Shown: piece after piece, positions 46,802-55,894 of the stretch | How the letters are laid out: each line of letters begins with the position of its first letter | How positions within the stretch are numbered: position 1 is the stretch's first letter | DNA from: Chloroflexota bacterium | GTDB taxonomy: Bacteria > Chloroflexota > Limnocylindria > Limnocylindrales > CSP1-4 | NCBI GenBank assembly: GCA_016191425.1 | Contig: JACPOR010000008.1 | Span: 122,288 to 186,287, forward strand | DNA: 64,000 nt | Reading direction: 5' to 3' | Made by a program: the position numbers and the translations under genes | Notes under the pieces: generated by a model | Databases searched by the model: none | What the model saw: only the letters and a program-made list of their open reading frames with translations | What the model was told of the DNA's origin: nothing

Positions 46802-48336
46802 CAGCGGTCCTCCAGCCGGACGTAGGCATGCAGCCCGTGCATGCCGCCTTCGCGCCCGAAGCCGGACTCCTTGTAGCCGCCGAAGGGCGACGCGGGGTCG
46901 AAGCGATTGAAGGTGTTGGCCCAGACGACGCCCGCCTTCATCCGATTGACCATCGAGAGGATCCGGCTTCCCTTCTCCGTCCAGATGCCGGCCGACAGGC
47001 CGAAGGGCGTGTTGTTGGCCTTCTCCACGGCTTCCTCCGGCGTCCGGAAGGTCAGGACTGAGAGCACGGGCCCGAAGATCTCCTCCTTCGCGATCCGATG
47101 ACTCTGGGCGACGTTCGTGAACAGCGTGGGTCGGAAGAAGTACCCGCGGTCGGGCAGCTCGCAATTCGGCTGGTACAGGTCCGCGCCCTCCGCCACGCCG
47201 GCGGCGACCAGCTCCGCGATCTTGTCCAGCTGCTGGCGCGAGTTGATCGCGCCGACATCGGTGTTCTTGTCCATGGGATCGCCGACCCGAATGGTCGAGA
47301 GGCGATCCTTGAGCTTTTCGATCAGCGGCTCGACGATCGACTCCTGGGCCAGCAGGCGCGACCCGGCGCAGCAGACCTCGCCCTGGTTGAAGTAGATCCC
47401 GTTGACGATGCCCTCAACCGCCTGATCGAGGGCTGCATCCTCGAAGACGATGTTGGCGGCCTTGCCACCGAGCTCGAGCGTGAGGGCTTTGTCCGTCCCG
47501 GCAACGGCCCGGTGGATGAGCTTGCCGACCGCGGTCGACCCCGTGAAGGCGACCTTGTCCACGCCGGGGCTCGAGACGAGGTGCATCCCGATGGCCGCCG
47601 GCCCGGGCACGATGTTCACGACGCCCGGCGGAAGGTCCGCCTGGCGACAGACATCGGCGAAGAGGAGTGCGGTCAGCGGGGTTGTGGAGGCGGGCTTGAG
47701 GACGACGGTGTTGCCGGCGGCGAGGGCTGGCGCGATCTTCCACGACAGCATCAGCAGCGGGAAGTTCCAGGGGATGACCTGGGCCGCCACACCGAGCGGC
47801 CTGGCGGTACGACCGGGAAACGCGTACTCGAGCTTGTCAGCCCAGCCCGCGTAGTACCAGAAGTGGGCCGCGGCGAGCGGGACGTCAACATCCCGGCTCT
47901 CCTTGATCGGCTTTCCCGAGTCCATCGTTTCCAGCACCGCGAACTCGCGACTCCGCTCCTGGAGGATGCGGGCGATTCGGAAGAGGTACTTGGCTCGCTC
48001 GCGCCCCGGCAGCGTGCCCCAGCTCCGTGCCTGCGCGCGGCGCGCGGCACGAATCGCCCTGTCAACGTCGGCCGGTGTCGCGCGCGAGACGTCCGCAAGC
48101 TTCTCCTCGGTCGACGGATCGATGGTCTCGAAGACCGCACGGTCAGTTGACTCGACGAACCGCCCGTTGATGAAGAGGCCGTAGCGCTCCTGGAGGCGAA
48201 CGAGGTCGCGTGCCTCCGGGGCCGGCGCGTACTCCCACGGGATTGCCTGGCCGTCGCCCAGGCCCCAGCCGGCCGGACCGCGATCGCCGGTCCATGGCCG
48301 CAGGTTCGCCGTGTCGTTCGTCACGTCGGGCATCAT
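46801..48336 (-). CDS. NAD(P)-dependent aldehyde dehydrogenase
   Basis: 511 residues, cytoplasmic oxidation of an aldehyde. Full ALDH signature set: VIPWNFPLLMLSWKIAPALA, VAFTGSTAVGKLIHR, catalytic Glu in LTLELGGKAANIVFEDA and catalytic Cys in YFNQGEVCCAGSRLL, with KEEIFGPVLSVLTF later. The start is ATG at 48336, or the adjacent ATG at 48333. Stop and start overlap (TGATG) with the Cys-less ALDH-like gene. Confidence 0.9.
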   Translation of the reverse strand: MMPDVTNDTANLRPWTGDRGPAGWGLGDGQAIPWEYAPAPEARDLVRLQERYGLFINGRFVESTDRAVFETIDPSTEEKLADVSRATPADVDRAIRAARRAQARSWGTLPGRERAKYLFRIARILQERSREFAVLETMDSGKPIKESRDVDVPLAAAHFWYYAGWADKLEYAFPGRTARPLGVAAQVIPWNFPLLMLSWKIAPALAAGNTVVLKPASTTPLTALLFADVCRQADLPPGVVNIVPGPAAIGMHLVSSPGVDKVAFTGSTAVGKLIHRAVAGTDKALTLELGGKAANIVFEDAALDQAVEGIVNGIYFNQGEVCCAGSRLLAQESIVEPLIEKLKDRLSTIRVGDPMDKNTDVGAINSRQQLDKIAELVAAGVAEGADLYQPNCELPDRGYFFRPTLFTNVAQSHRIAKEEIFGPVLSVLTFRTPEEAVEKANNTPFGLSAGIWTEKGSRILSMVNRMKAGVVWANTFNRFDPASPFGGYKESGFGREGGMHGLHAYVRLEDR

Positions 48337-48408
48337 ACCCGGGATGCTGCCCCATTCCGCCGCACCGCCGGCGACGATCCGCACCAGCCGGTACCTCGGA
48401 GGTCAGCG

Positions 48409-49068
48409 ATGACGGGAGTCGAGAGCACCGGCCTGGCCGCGGCCATGTTGCTGGCCCTGGTCGACTGGGCTGCCGTGGCTCGCGCCGATGCTCGCCTCGA
48501 ACGCTGGGCCAAGCCGGCGGTGATGGTGGCGCTGCTCGGCGCGGTCGTGCTCAGCGACCCCGAAGCCTCGACACGCAGCCTGCTCCTCGCGGCGGCCCTC
48601 GGCGCTTCGCTCGTCGGCGACATCCTGCTGCTGCCGCCCACCCGATTCACGGCCGGACTGGTGGCGTTCCTGCTCGCCCATGTCGCCTACATCGGGGCAT
48701 TCCTCCTCGGGCCGCTGTTCGCGCCGCCGGCCGTGCTGGGCGTGCTGGTCGCCCTGGCAGTGCTGGCGATCCCCGGACGGCCGATCCTCGCGGGTGCCAC
48801 GGCAGCCGGCATGCGCTGGCCGGTTGCGATCTATTTCGCGGCGATCGTGCTCATGGTGATCTCGGCGACTGCCAGCGGTTCGCCGTTCACAGCCATCGGG
48901 GCGTGGCTCTTCGTCGCGTCGGACGCCCGGCTCGGCTGGGGTCAGTTCGTCACGCCGCATGGCCGGCAAGCGGCGGCGCCGGCCTGGCACCGGCTCGGCG
49001 TGCTGGTTCCCTATCATGCCGGCCAGATTCTCCTCACCACCACGATTCTCCTGCAGAGAGCATCATGA
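48409..49068 (+). CDS. YhhN-family membrane protein (lysoplasmalogenase-like)
   Basis: 219 residues, about seven to eight helices. WAKPAVMVALLGAVVL, SLVGDILLLPP, AHVAYIGAFL and the late ASDARLGWGQF match YhhN/TMEM86 lysoplasmalogenases, including the conserved acidic residues. The ATG follows CGGAGG by about five bases. Divergent from the ALDH operon. Confidence 0.85.
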   Translation: MTGVESTGLAAAMLLALVDWAAVARADARLERWAKPAVMVALLGAVVLSDPEASTRSLLLAAALGASLVGDILLLPPTRFTAGLVAFLLAHVAYIGAFLLGPLFAPPAVLGVLVALAVLAIPGRPILAGATAAGMRWPVAIYFAAIVLMVISATASGSPFTAIGAWLFVASDARLGWGQFVTPHGRQAAAPAWHRLGVLVPYHAGQILLTTTILLQRAS

Positions 49069-49128
49069 GGATGGGCATCATGGCCAGCGTTCGGGCCAAC
49101 AGACGAGCGCAGCTGAGGTGCATTCCCC

Positions 49129-50946
49129 GTGACCGATCCAACGCCCGAATGGCAGCGTCGTTTTCGCGCCCCGATCATCGGGTTCCCAACATGGTCCCGG
49201 AATGCCCCGAACCGGATCGTCTACGTCTCCTCGGAAAGCGGGATCTACCAGCTCCACTCGTGGGACCTTGACTCAGGCGAGCGCCGCCAGATCACCCACG
49301 AACCGATCGGCCTGGTTTCCGGGCAGGTAAGCGCCGACGGAACGTGGGTGCTCTGGCACCGGGACACGACCGGTTCCGAGTCCGGCGAATGGGTGGCGGC
49401 TCCCTTCAGCGGGGGCGCACCGGAGCCGCTGGCAGATGGCCTCCCGACAGGCTGGGACGAGGGGATGGCACCCGGCCTCGAGCGCTCCGTCGCGGTGATC
49501 AGCAACGAGGCCGGGTTCGGGCTGTATGTGATCGACCGGTCCGGCTCCGCCCGGCAGATCGCGGCGAGCGCCGATTCGCTGCTCCTCGGTGGTGCCGACG
49601 CCACGATTCGGGGCGGGACCGAACTCGCCGGGCTGTCAGCGGATGAGACCCTGGTGGCCGTCGAGCATGGCGAGCACGGCGATCTCATCCATCCTGCGCT
49701 GCGAATCCTCGATGCTCGCTCCGGCGCGACGATCGCGGACCTCCGCGATGTCGGCGGATCCCTGACGGCGGCCGCGTGGTCTCCAGTCGCGGGGGACAGC
49801 CGACTGGCCATCGGCCACGAGCGGCGCGGCGAGCACACGCCGGCGGTCTGGGATCCGGTCGGGGGTCAGCTCCGCGACCTGAACCTGCCCTCGGAACACC
49901 ACACGGAAGTCGCCGACTGGTGGCCCGACGCTTCCGCGTTGTTGCTCGTGGAGCTCGACGGCGGGCGTCATCGCCTGCACCGGTTCGACCTGGCGGCAGG
50001 CACGATCACCACGCTGGAAACGAAGCCCGGATCCGTATCCGGCGCCCGCGTTCGACCCGACGGTTCCGTCTGGTACCGCCTCCAGGATGGAGAGCGTCCG
50101 GGCGTGCTCCTCGAAGTTGGCCGCGACCAACCGATTCTCGACGCGGGCCCTGCGCCGGCGGGACGGCCGTTCATCCCGTGGTCCTTTCCGAACCCGCACG
50201 GCCAGACGGTCACCGGATGGCGGATCGAACCGGAGGGCAAGGCCCCCTACCCCACTCTCGTCCATGTCCATGGCGGACCAACGTCGGTCGATCTCGATCG
50301 CTGGGCTCCCGATCTGCAGGCCTACGTCGATGCCGGCTTCCAGGTGGTCCTGGTCAACTATCGCGGGTCGATCGGTTTCGGGGCGGAATGGCGCGACACA
50401 CTCATCGGGAACATCGGCTGGCCGGAGATCGAGGACATCAACGCGGGCGTCGACGACCTCCTCGCGAGGGGGCTGGCGGATCCGGCCCGCCTCGCGATCG
50501 CGGGCTGGTCGTGGGGTGGCTACCTCACGCTCCTCATGCACGGGATGCATCCCGATCGGTTCGTCGCCGGCGTCGCCGGGGTTCCGGTCGGCGACTACGC
50601 CCTGGGCTACGAGGATCTCTCACCGCTCCTCCAGGCCTACGACCGGGCACTCCTCGGCGGGACGCCAGCCGAGGTGCCGGAGCTCATGGCCGAGCGATCG
50701 CCGATCTCCTACGTGGACAACGTCAAGGCGCCGATCCTCTTCCTCGCCGGCGAGGCCGACAGCCGCTGTCCCATCCGGCAGGTCATGGTCTACGTCGATC
50801 GCCTCCGGGCGCGGAACCATCCGCACGAGCTCTACCTCTTCCCGACCGGCCATGCGCCCTTCCAGATCGAGGAGCGGATCAATCAGACCGGGATGGTCCT
50901 CGACTTTCTCGCCCGCCACGTGCCGGGGATCCGCGTCCCGGCGTGA
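49129..50946 (+). CDS. S9-family serine peptidase (acylaminoacyl/prolyl oligopeptidase-like)
   Basis: 605 residues with no signal peptide. The N-terminal half is a WD/beta-propeller (for example IYQLHSWDLDSGERRQITH). The C-terminal half is an alpha/beta hydrolase: HVHGGPTSVDLDRW, nucleophile S461 in AIAGWSWGGYLTLL, the Asp region FLAGEADSRCPIRQV and the His in FPTGHAPF. GTG start with GAGGTG upstream. Probably degrades short peptides in the cytoplasm. Confidence 0.9.
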   Translation: MTDPTPEWQRRFRAPIIGFPTWSRNAPNRIVYVSSESGIYQLHSWDLDSGERRQITHEPIGLVSGQVSADGTWVLWHRDTTGSESGEWVAAPFSGGAPEPLADGLPTGWDEGMAPGLERSVAVISNEAGFGLYVIDRSGSARQIAASADSLLLGGADATIRGGTELAGLSADETLVAVEHGEHGDLIHPALRILDARSGATIADLRDVGGSLTAAAWSPVAGDSRLAIGHERRGEHTPAVWDPVGGQLRDLNLPSEHHTEVADWWPDASALLLVELDGGRHRLHRFDLAAGTITTLETKPGSVSGARVRPDGSVWYRLQDGERPGVLLEVGRDQPILDAGPAPAGRPFIPWSFPNPHGQTVTGWRIEPEGKAPYPTLVHVHGGPTSVDLDRWAPDLQAYVDAGFQVVLVNYRGSIGFGAEWRDTLIGNIGWPEIEDINAGVDDLLARGLADPARLAIAGWSWGGYLTLLMHGMHPDRFVAGVAGVPVGDYALGYEDLSPLLQAYDRALLGGTPAEVPELMAERSPISYVDNVKAPILFLAGEADSRCPIRQVMVYVDRLRARNHPHELYLFPTGHAPFQIEERINQTGMVLDFLARHVPGIRVPA

Positions 50947-51044
50947 CCCGCGCCGGCTTGATCCGCGCGCCGGTCGTCCCGGCGTGATCCGCGTGCCGGC
51001 GTGATCGGCGGGTCCCACGGGTCCTGAGATCCGCGTCGCCGAGA

Positions 51045-51983
51045 TCAACGTCCCGAGCTCGGCCGAATCGTCGAGCCCAGTGGGATCTCATCCACCAGAT
51101 ACGTTCCGGTCGGCCCACTGACCAAGATGTCGTAGGTTCGACCGCCGTCATATGGGATCAGATCTGCGGAGGCGACGGCGGAGCCGTCCACGATGTCACC
51201 CGCGCGCAGATCACCGATGAGGCGACCGTCCGCAAGCGGGTGGCCCGGGGACGCCGTCACGGATCGTCCGTCGGCGAGGGCGAGGCGCACGACCCGGTGC
51301 GCAGGTGGGGCCGCCATGGACCCCACCGCGGTGACCGTGCCGCGCACTCGCGTTCCGTCGACATCGAGCGTCCAGACCAGGTCGCCGATCCGGAGGTCCT
51401 CCACCGGAACCGGCCCGTCCGGGGTGTCGATCGCCGAGCCACGAGCCAGGCAGATGGGACAGATCGGTTCGGTGGCTGCCACCTGCTGCTCCACCGTGAT
51501 GGTGCCGATGGTCGTGATCGTGCCGCCGGTTCGCGTGCCCTCGGCCGCGCCGGCCTTCGGCTGGGCAAGGTAGTCGAAGCGATACGTGTCGTTGCCGATT
51601 GGATCGAGCGCGATCGCGTTGAGGACCTTCCAGGCCTGGTAGACGGCCAGCTTCTGCGGGTCGGTGAAGTTCCCCGTCGGATCGAGGCCGAGCTTGACGG
51701 TGAGTGCCCTGAAGGCATCCCCGTCGGCGCTGAACTCCGCCCAGCGCTCTCGGGCGCTGTTGATCTCCTCCTGACGCTGGACCGGGTAGAAGTCGGGATC
51801 GCAGTACCAGAGCGGGCCGTAGGTATCGATGAGGGCGAGCTTCAACTCGGGGAGGGTGAGCGCTGGCCCGGGTGTCGCGCCGGGCGTGGGCTCCGGCGTG
51901 GGTGACGGTGGGGTCCCGCCGCCGCACGCGGCCGCGGCGAGGAGAACCAGACCGGCGAGCAGCATCGGAATTCGGATCGTCAT
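51045..51983 (-). CDS. Lipoprotein with a C-terminal Hint (hedgehog/intein) domain
   Basis: 312 residues. The signal peptide ends in a lipobox at C20 (LVLLAAAAC), followed by a Pro/Thr linker, a helical domain (about 43-170, including LIDTYGPLWYCDPDFYPV) and a Hint domain from C178. Hint features are C178 with LARGSAIDTPDGPVPVEDL, the block-B-like TASPGHPLADGRL (H248), LRAGDIVDG and the closing TYDILVSGPTGTYLVDEI. The His-Asn end needed for splicing is absent, so N-terminal cleavage like hedgehog-type processing is possible but splicing is not. Located on the outer face of the membrane. Confidence 0.75.
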   Translation of the reverse strand: MTIRIPMLLAGLVLLAAAACGGGTPPSPTPEPTPGATPGPALTLPELKLALIDTYGPLWYCDPDFYPVQRQEEINSARERWAEFSADGDAFRALTVKLGLDPTGNFTDPQKLAVYQAWKVLNAIALDPIGNDTYRFDYLAQPKAGAAEGTRTGGTITTIGTITVEQQVAATEPICPICLARGSAIDTPDGPVPVEDLRIGDLVWTLDVDGTRVRGTVTAVGSMAAPPAHRVVRLALADGRSVTASPGHPLADGRLIGDLRAGDIVDGSAVASADLIPYDGGRTYDILVSGPTGTYLVDEIPLGSTIRPSSGR

Positions 51984-52164
51984 GGCCGGCTGACGCCGAT
52001 GACCGCCACGCGGTTCCGTCGGCGGGCCCGTTCCGCGTATCCGCGCGGCATGGGCAGCGGTTCCTTGTGCCGTGGTCGACGATGTCGCGTTGGGTATCGT
52101 CGGATCGCCACGCGATCGGCACGACGGACACGCCGCTTCAGGATCACCACGACTCACAGGCCAC

Positions 52165-52246
52165 CTCCGGCCGCCGTTATTCCTAGAAGGTTTAGGCCGG
52201 GCCCGCTCCGGCCGCCGTTATTCCTAGAAGGTTTAGGCCGGGCCCA
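52165..52246. repeat. Two tandem 41-bp repeats
   Basis: Two nearly identical 41-base units contain GCCGCCGTTATTCCTAGAAG and GTTTAGGCCGGGCCC. The central A/T-rich TTATTCCTAGAAGGTTTA stands out against the GC-rich surroundings. Confidence 0.9.
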
Positions 52247-52292
52247 TTTTGGAGTGCCGCGACGGCCTGGCGCCGCGGGACGCACTTCCTGA

Positions 52293-52321
52293 GCTGCATG
52301 CATGCGTGGCAGGCATGCAGC
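52293..52321. other. Perfect 9-bp stem with 11-base loop
   Basis: GCTGCATGC pairs with GCATGCAGC across an 11-base loop. There is no following T-run, so it is not a classical terminator. It could be part of a structured RNA or a protein-binding site. Confidence 0.6.
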
Positions 52322-52391
52322 AAACGCGCAGCGTTGCTCGGCAGGGCACCGCGGTCGCGAGAGCACAACCAGCTAATCCTCCTCGGAATAG

Positions 52392-52448
52392 CCGGCGCTG
52401 GGGTGGCATTCCGGCGCTGGGGTGGCATTCCGGCGCTGGGGTGGCATT
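52392..52448. repeat. Three perfect 19-bp tandem repeats
   Basis: CCGGCGCTGGGGTGGCATT is repeated three times without change, preceded by AATAG and followed by GATACTG. Recent expansion; no coding capacity. Confidence 0.92.
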
Positions 52449-52582
52449 GATACTGACCATGGCGCCGGAGCGGCCGCCCCGTCCGGGTGACCAGCGGGCC
52501 GTGCTGATGCCGGGAGCCCGGTGGCGCCGCGGCCGTAGGCATCGCCGAGGCGGACCCGCAGCAGCGCCTTCGCGTCACGCCC

Positions 52583-53536
52583 TCAGTCGAGCGTGAAGTG
52601 GTCCGGGCCCTGGTAGCGGCCCGTCCGCTCCTTCTCGATCTGCATCAGGATGTCGTTGAGGAGACTCGAGGCACCGAAGCGGAAGCGGTCCGGTGTCATC
52701 CAGCGTGGGCCGAGCGTCTCGTACAGGACGACGAGGTACTGGATCGCTTCCTTCGCGGCCCGGATCCCGCCGGCCGGTTTCATCCCGACGGCCCGACCGG
52801 TCGCCTTCTCGAAGTCCCGGATCGCCTCGAGCATGACGAGCGTGACCGGGAGGGTCGCGGCCGGCGTCACCTTGCCGGTCGAGGTCTTGATGAAATCGGC
52901 CCCGGCGGCCATCGCCAGGATGCTCGCCCGCCGGACGTTGTCATATGTCTCGAGCTCGCCGGTCTCCAGGTCCTTGACCTCGACGATCTCATCGAAGACT
53001 CGGCCGTACTCGCCGGACAGGAAGGCGCCACGATCGATGACCATGTCGATCTCGTCGGCGCCGGCTGCCACGGCGGCCCGGACCTCGGCGACCTTGATGT
53101 CGCGGAACGTCTGGCCGGATGGGAACGCCGTGGCGACGCTGGCGACCTTCACGGTCGAGCCACGGAGCGCGTCCTTCGCATCCGCGATGAACGCCGGATA
53201 GACGCACACGGCCGCGACCGACGGGATCGTCGGGTCGCCCGGCTGGGGGCGCCTCGCCTTCTGGCACATCGCCCGGATCCTGCCGGGGGTGTCCTTCCCC
53301 TCGAGTGTCGTCAGGTCGATCATCCGTATCGCGAGGTCGAGGGCCCAGAGCTTCGATGCCTTCTTGATCGAGCGCTTCTTCAGAGACTCGACGCGCAACT
53401 CCACGCCCACCTGGTCGACTGCGGTCAGGCGACCCAGCACGGATCCGAGCGGCCCGGGCCGGCCGCCGGCCCACGCTCGCACGAGTTCGCTGGCGCGCTC
53501 GCGGGTGAGGGTGTCGTTCCGGCTCGGGCTCGTCAT
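52583..53536 (-). CDS. deoC: Deoxyribose-phosphate aldolase
   Basis: Converts deoxyribose-5-phosphate to glyceraldehyde-3-phosphate and acetaldehyde. 317 residues, the longer eukaryote-like form. Motifs: TIPSVAAVCVYPAF, VATAFPSGQTFRDIKVAEV, DEIDMVIDRGAFL, the Schiff-base Lys in ADFIKTSTGKVTPAAT and VGMKPAGGIR. TATTCT lies nine bases before the ATG, another short or absent leader. The product acetaldehyde could feed the ALDH pair 4 kb away, though the genes are not in one operon. Confidence 0.92.
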   Translation of the reverse strand: MTSPSRNDTLTRERASELVRAWAGGRPGPLGSVLGRLTAVDQVGVELRVESLKKRSIKKASKLWALDLAIRMIDLTTLEGKDTPGRIRAMCQKARRPQPGDPTIPSVAAVCVYPAFIADAKDALRGSTVKVASVATAFPSGQTFRDIKVAEVRAAVAAGADEIDMVIDRGAFLSGEYGRVFDEIVEVKDLETGELETYDNVRRASILAMAAGADFIKTSTGKVTPAATLPVTLVMLEAIRDFEKATGRAVGMKPAGGIRAAKEAIQYLVVLYETLGPRWMTPDRFRFGASSLLNDILMQIEKERTGRYQGPDHFTLD

Positions 53537-53726
53537 TGAACGGTGAGAATAGCGCCGATCCCAGCGTCCGGCGACTACTCGCCGTGGCGGGTCCGGGACA
53601 TCCGGAGAAGGGGTGAGCGCGGCCCGGAAACGCCAGTCGCGCCCGGCGATCCAGAACGTGGGCCTTCGCTTGCGGAATTGGGCCCACGGTGACTTCGCCC
53701 TGACACTACCGTTACCATCGGTCGCG

Positions 53727-54614
53727 ATGCCCGACCAGCTTTCGCTTCGGCTCGAGCCGGCACTGCCCAAGCCACCGACGACGCTGCGTCCGATGCTTGC
53801 CCGGCGACTGGCGGAACCATTCGACTCACCGGACCACCTGTTCGAGCCCTCGTGGGGCGGGTTGCGGGTACTCGCCGTGGTTGGGCCTGCGGCGACGGCG
53901 GGCGGCGGCGAGGTCGTGTTTCTCAGTGTCGATGGGGTGCCTCTGCCGATCGTGCCGCCGGAGCTGACGGGGCTCGGAGTGCGCGTCGCCGCACGCTCCG
54001 CGGTTCTCGACGGCGAACTGGTGGTCGTGAACACGTCCGGGACCGCCGACCCGTTGGAGCTGGGGCATCGATTGGCCGGAGACACGGGCCGCCCGGTGGC
54101 CTTTCTGGCGTTCGACCTCCTCCACCTCGACGGCGTCTCACTCCTCCACCAGGCGCTGGATCGGCGGCGGGACCAGCTGCGCCGAGTCCTGCGCCCGGGA
54201 GACGAGGTCCTGACCGTACCGGCCATCCCGGGCGAAGGTCGCGCCCTCTTCGACGCGGTCGTGGAGCAGGGCCTCGCGGGCGTGCTCGCGCGGCACCGAT
54301 CGGGCCCCTACCTCTGTGGCATCCGAAGCCGGCTGTGGCGCTTCATTCCCTCGACGACCGGCGCGGCCCAATCGGGTGCCACCGGCGAATCGGGCGATCG
54401 CGGTCACTCGATCGGTGCGACCCGCTCGGCAAGCGGGCCCGTCCTTGCCGTGATCCGGCGGCTACCGCTCGGATTCGAGGACCTCGACCCGCCGCCGGTC
54501 GAGGGATCGACGCCGGACGGGTCCGCCTATCCTCAGGCGTCCGGGTTGATCACCGCCTGGAGGATTCGGCGAGGACCGGGTCGCTGGCCGTACAGGAGCA
54601 CGCCAGCCGAATAG
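53727..54614 (+). CDS. DNA-ligase-like protein lacking the catalytic lysine (pseudoenzyme)
   Basis: 295 residues resembling the adenylation domain of ATP-dependent DNA ligases (LigD type). PTTLRPMLARRLAEPFDS is the usual start, and LDGELVVVN and VAFLAFDLLHLDG are motifs III and IIIa. The nucleotidylation motif that should read EPKWDGxR is FEPSWGGLRVLA, so the Lys and Asp are replaced. Motif IV reads AGVLARHRSGPY (Glu and Lys lost), and the motif V lysine is also missing (RLWRFI). A ligase reaction is therefore unlikely. The last 82 bases overlap the convergent ABC permease gene. Confidence 0.7.
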   Translation: MPDQLSLRLEPALPKPPTTLRPMLARRLAEPFDSPDHLFEPSWGGLRVLAVVGPAATAGGGEVVFLSVDGVPLPIVPPELTGLGVRVAARSAVLDGELVVVNTSGTADPLELGHRLAGDTGRPVAFLAFDLLHLDGVSLLHQALDRRRDQLRRVLRPGDEVLTVPAIPGEGRALFDAVVEQGLAGVLARHRSGPYLCGIRSRLWRFIPSTTGAAQSGATGESGDRGHSIGATRSASGPVLAVIRRLPLGFEDLDPPPVEGSTPDGSAYPQASGLITAWRIRRGPGRWPYRSTPAE

Positions 54615-55894
54615 ACGCGGATCGCGATGACCGCGCCCACCCCGATGGCCAGGACGAGCAGCCCGTACGCGAGAGCGAGCTCCCAGGGCTGAACTCGACC
54701 CACGGTCAGCCGGGTGAACATCACGAAGGGGCTCCAGAACGGCACGAAGGACGAGACCCGCATGAACGTGGAGAGCCCGCCCGAGAGCGCCATCACGGCC
54801 TGGATGTAGCCGGCAATGCCGATCAGGCTCATCGGCAGGGCGATGACCTGGAGATCCTCGACCCGGCTCACGAGCGATCCGGCTGCGGCGTAGGTCAGCG
54901 CATAGAGGGTGAACCCCAGGATGAAGAACGCGCCGTAGGCCATGACGAAGCCCGGGGTGATGCCGGCAAGCGGTGGGTTGATCCTCGATCCCAGCCCGAG
55001 CGCCTCACCGATGGGACCCTGCAACCCGAGGGCGATCATCGCCGGGATCAGGATCGTGGCGTACTGGAGGAGCCCCGCCAGGCCGATCCCGACGACCTTG
55101 CCCAGGACGAGCTGCCGTGGTGAGGCCGCGCTGATCAGGAGCTCCATGACGCGAGTTTCCTTCTCAGCCGCGACGCCGGCGGCGACCCACATGCCGTAGA
55201 TGACCATCGTCAGGAAGAGCACCACGACCAGCACGGTGCCGAGGAGCTGACGGCTGGCGATCTCGGTCGCGCCGAGCGGCACGCCACCGGCGTTTGGTCC
55301 GGCCCCGGCGAGAACGCTCAGGGTCGGCGCGAGGAACGGGACCTCGCCGGACGGTTGGACGCGGTCGGTCCATTCGAGGAAGGCGACCGCGAACGTCCCG
55401 ATCCCCACGAACTGGGTCCGATCGGCCCCGAGGCCCTGGCCCGTGAGGAAGGTGAAATCGAGGCGGCCCGCTGGGTCGCGGGTGGCGACCAGCGCCCCGT
55501 CGAGGCGGCCATCGCCGACCTGGGTCGTCACGGCATCGCGATCCCCTTCGATCGTGAACTTCCAGGAGTCGGCCGACCCACCGCCGGTGGTGCTGAGTAC
55601 GCCGCGCATGATCGTGACTGTGCGCTCGGCGAGCGCCCGATCGTCGGCGACGACCGCGATCGTCGTTGTGGTGTCCCGGTCGACGAGCCGAACGATGACC
55701 GGGAGGAACGCCACGAACACCGCGAGAAGGGACAGCATGATCGTCGACGCGGCGAACGGCCTGCTGCGGACGCGCGCGGCGAACTCCCTGCGGGCCACGA
55801 TTCCGGTATTGGGCAGGATCGAGTCCGCCCGACCTGGCGGCGTCATGCGGCCCGGCGCTGGCGGCACGCTGTGGCTGCCTGGTCGAGGCGTCAT
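54533..55894 (-). CDS. ABC-2 type permease (NatB-like)
   Basis: 453 residues: one N-terminal helix (AASTIMLSLLAVFVAFLPVI), a large extracytoplasmic domain (about 75-210) and a cluster of about six helices. The VAAEKETRVMELLISAASPRQ motif after the second helix is characteristic of the NatB/YhaP group. ATGA-coupled to its ATPase. Probably exports sodium, a drug or a peptide; substrate unknown. Confidence 0.88.
   Translation of the reverse strand: MTPRPGSHSVPPAPGRMTPPGRADSILPNTGIVARREFAARVRSRPFAASTIMLSLLAVFVAFLPVIVRLVDRDTTTTIAVVADDRALAERTVTIMRGVLSTTGGGSADSWKFTIEGDRDAVTTQVGDGRLDGALVATRDPAGRLDFTFLTGQGLGADRTQFVGIGTFAVAFLEWTDRVQPSGEVPFLAPTLSVLAGAGPNAGGVPLGATEIASRQLLGTVLVVVLFLTMVIYGMWVAAGVAAEKETRVMELLISAASPRQLVLGKVVGIGLAGLLQYATILIPAMIALGLQGPIGEALGLGSRINPPLAGITPGFVMAYGAFFILGFTLYALTYAAAGSLVSRVEDLQVIALPMSLIGIAGYIQAVMALSGGLSTFMRVSSFVPFWSPFVMFTRLTVGRVQPWELALAYGLLVLAIGVGAVIAIRVYSAGVLLYGQRPGPRRILQAVINPDA

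Larger units (their letters stand above)
51984..52582. other. Non-coding region with several repeats and a hairpin
   Basis: About 600 bases between the Hint lipoprotein and the end of deoC. It contains a 41-bp tandem pair, a strong stem-loop and three 19-bp repeats, which are listed separately. No reading frame looks like a protein and no tRNA is visible. It could hold a small RNA or a mobile repeat relic. Confidence 0.5.
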
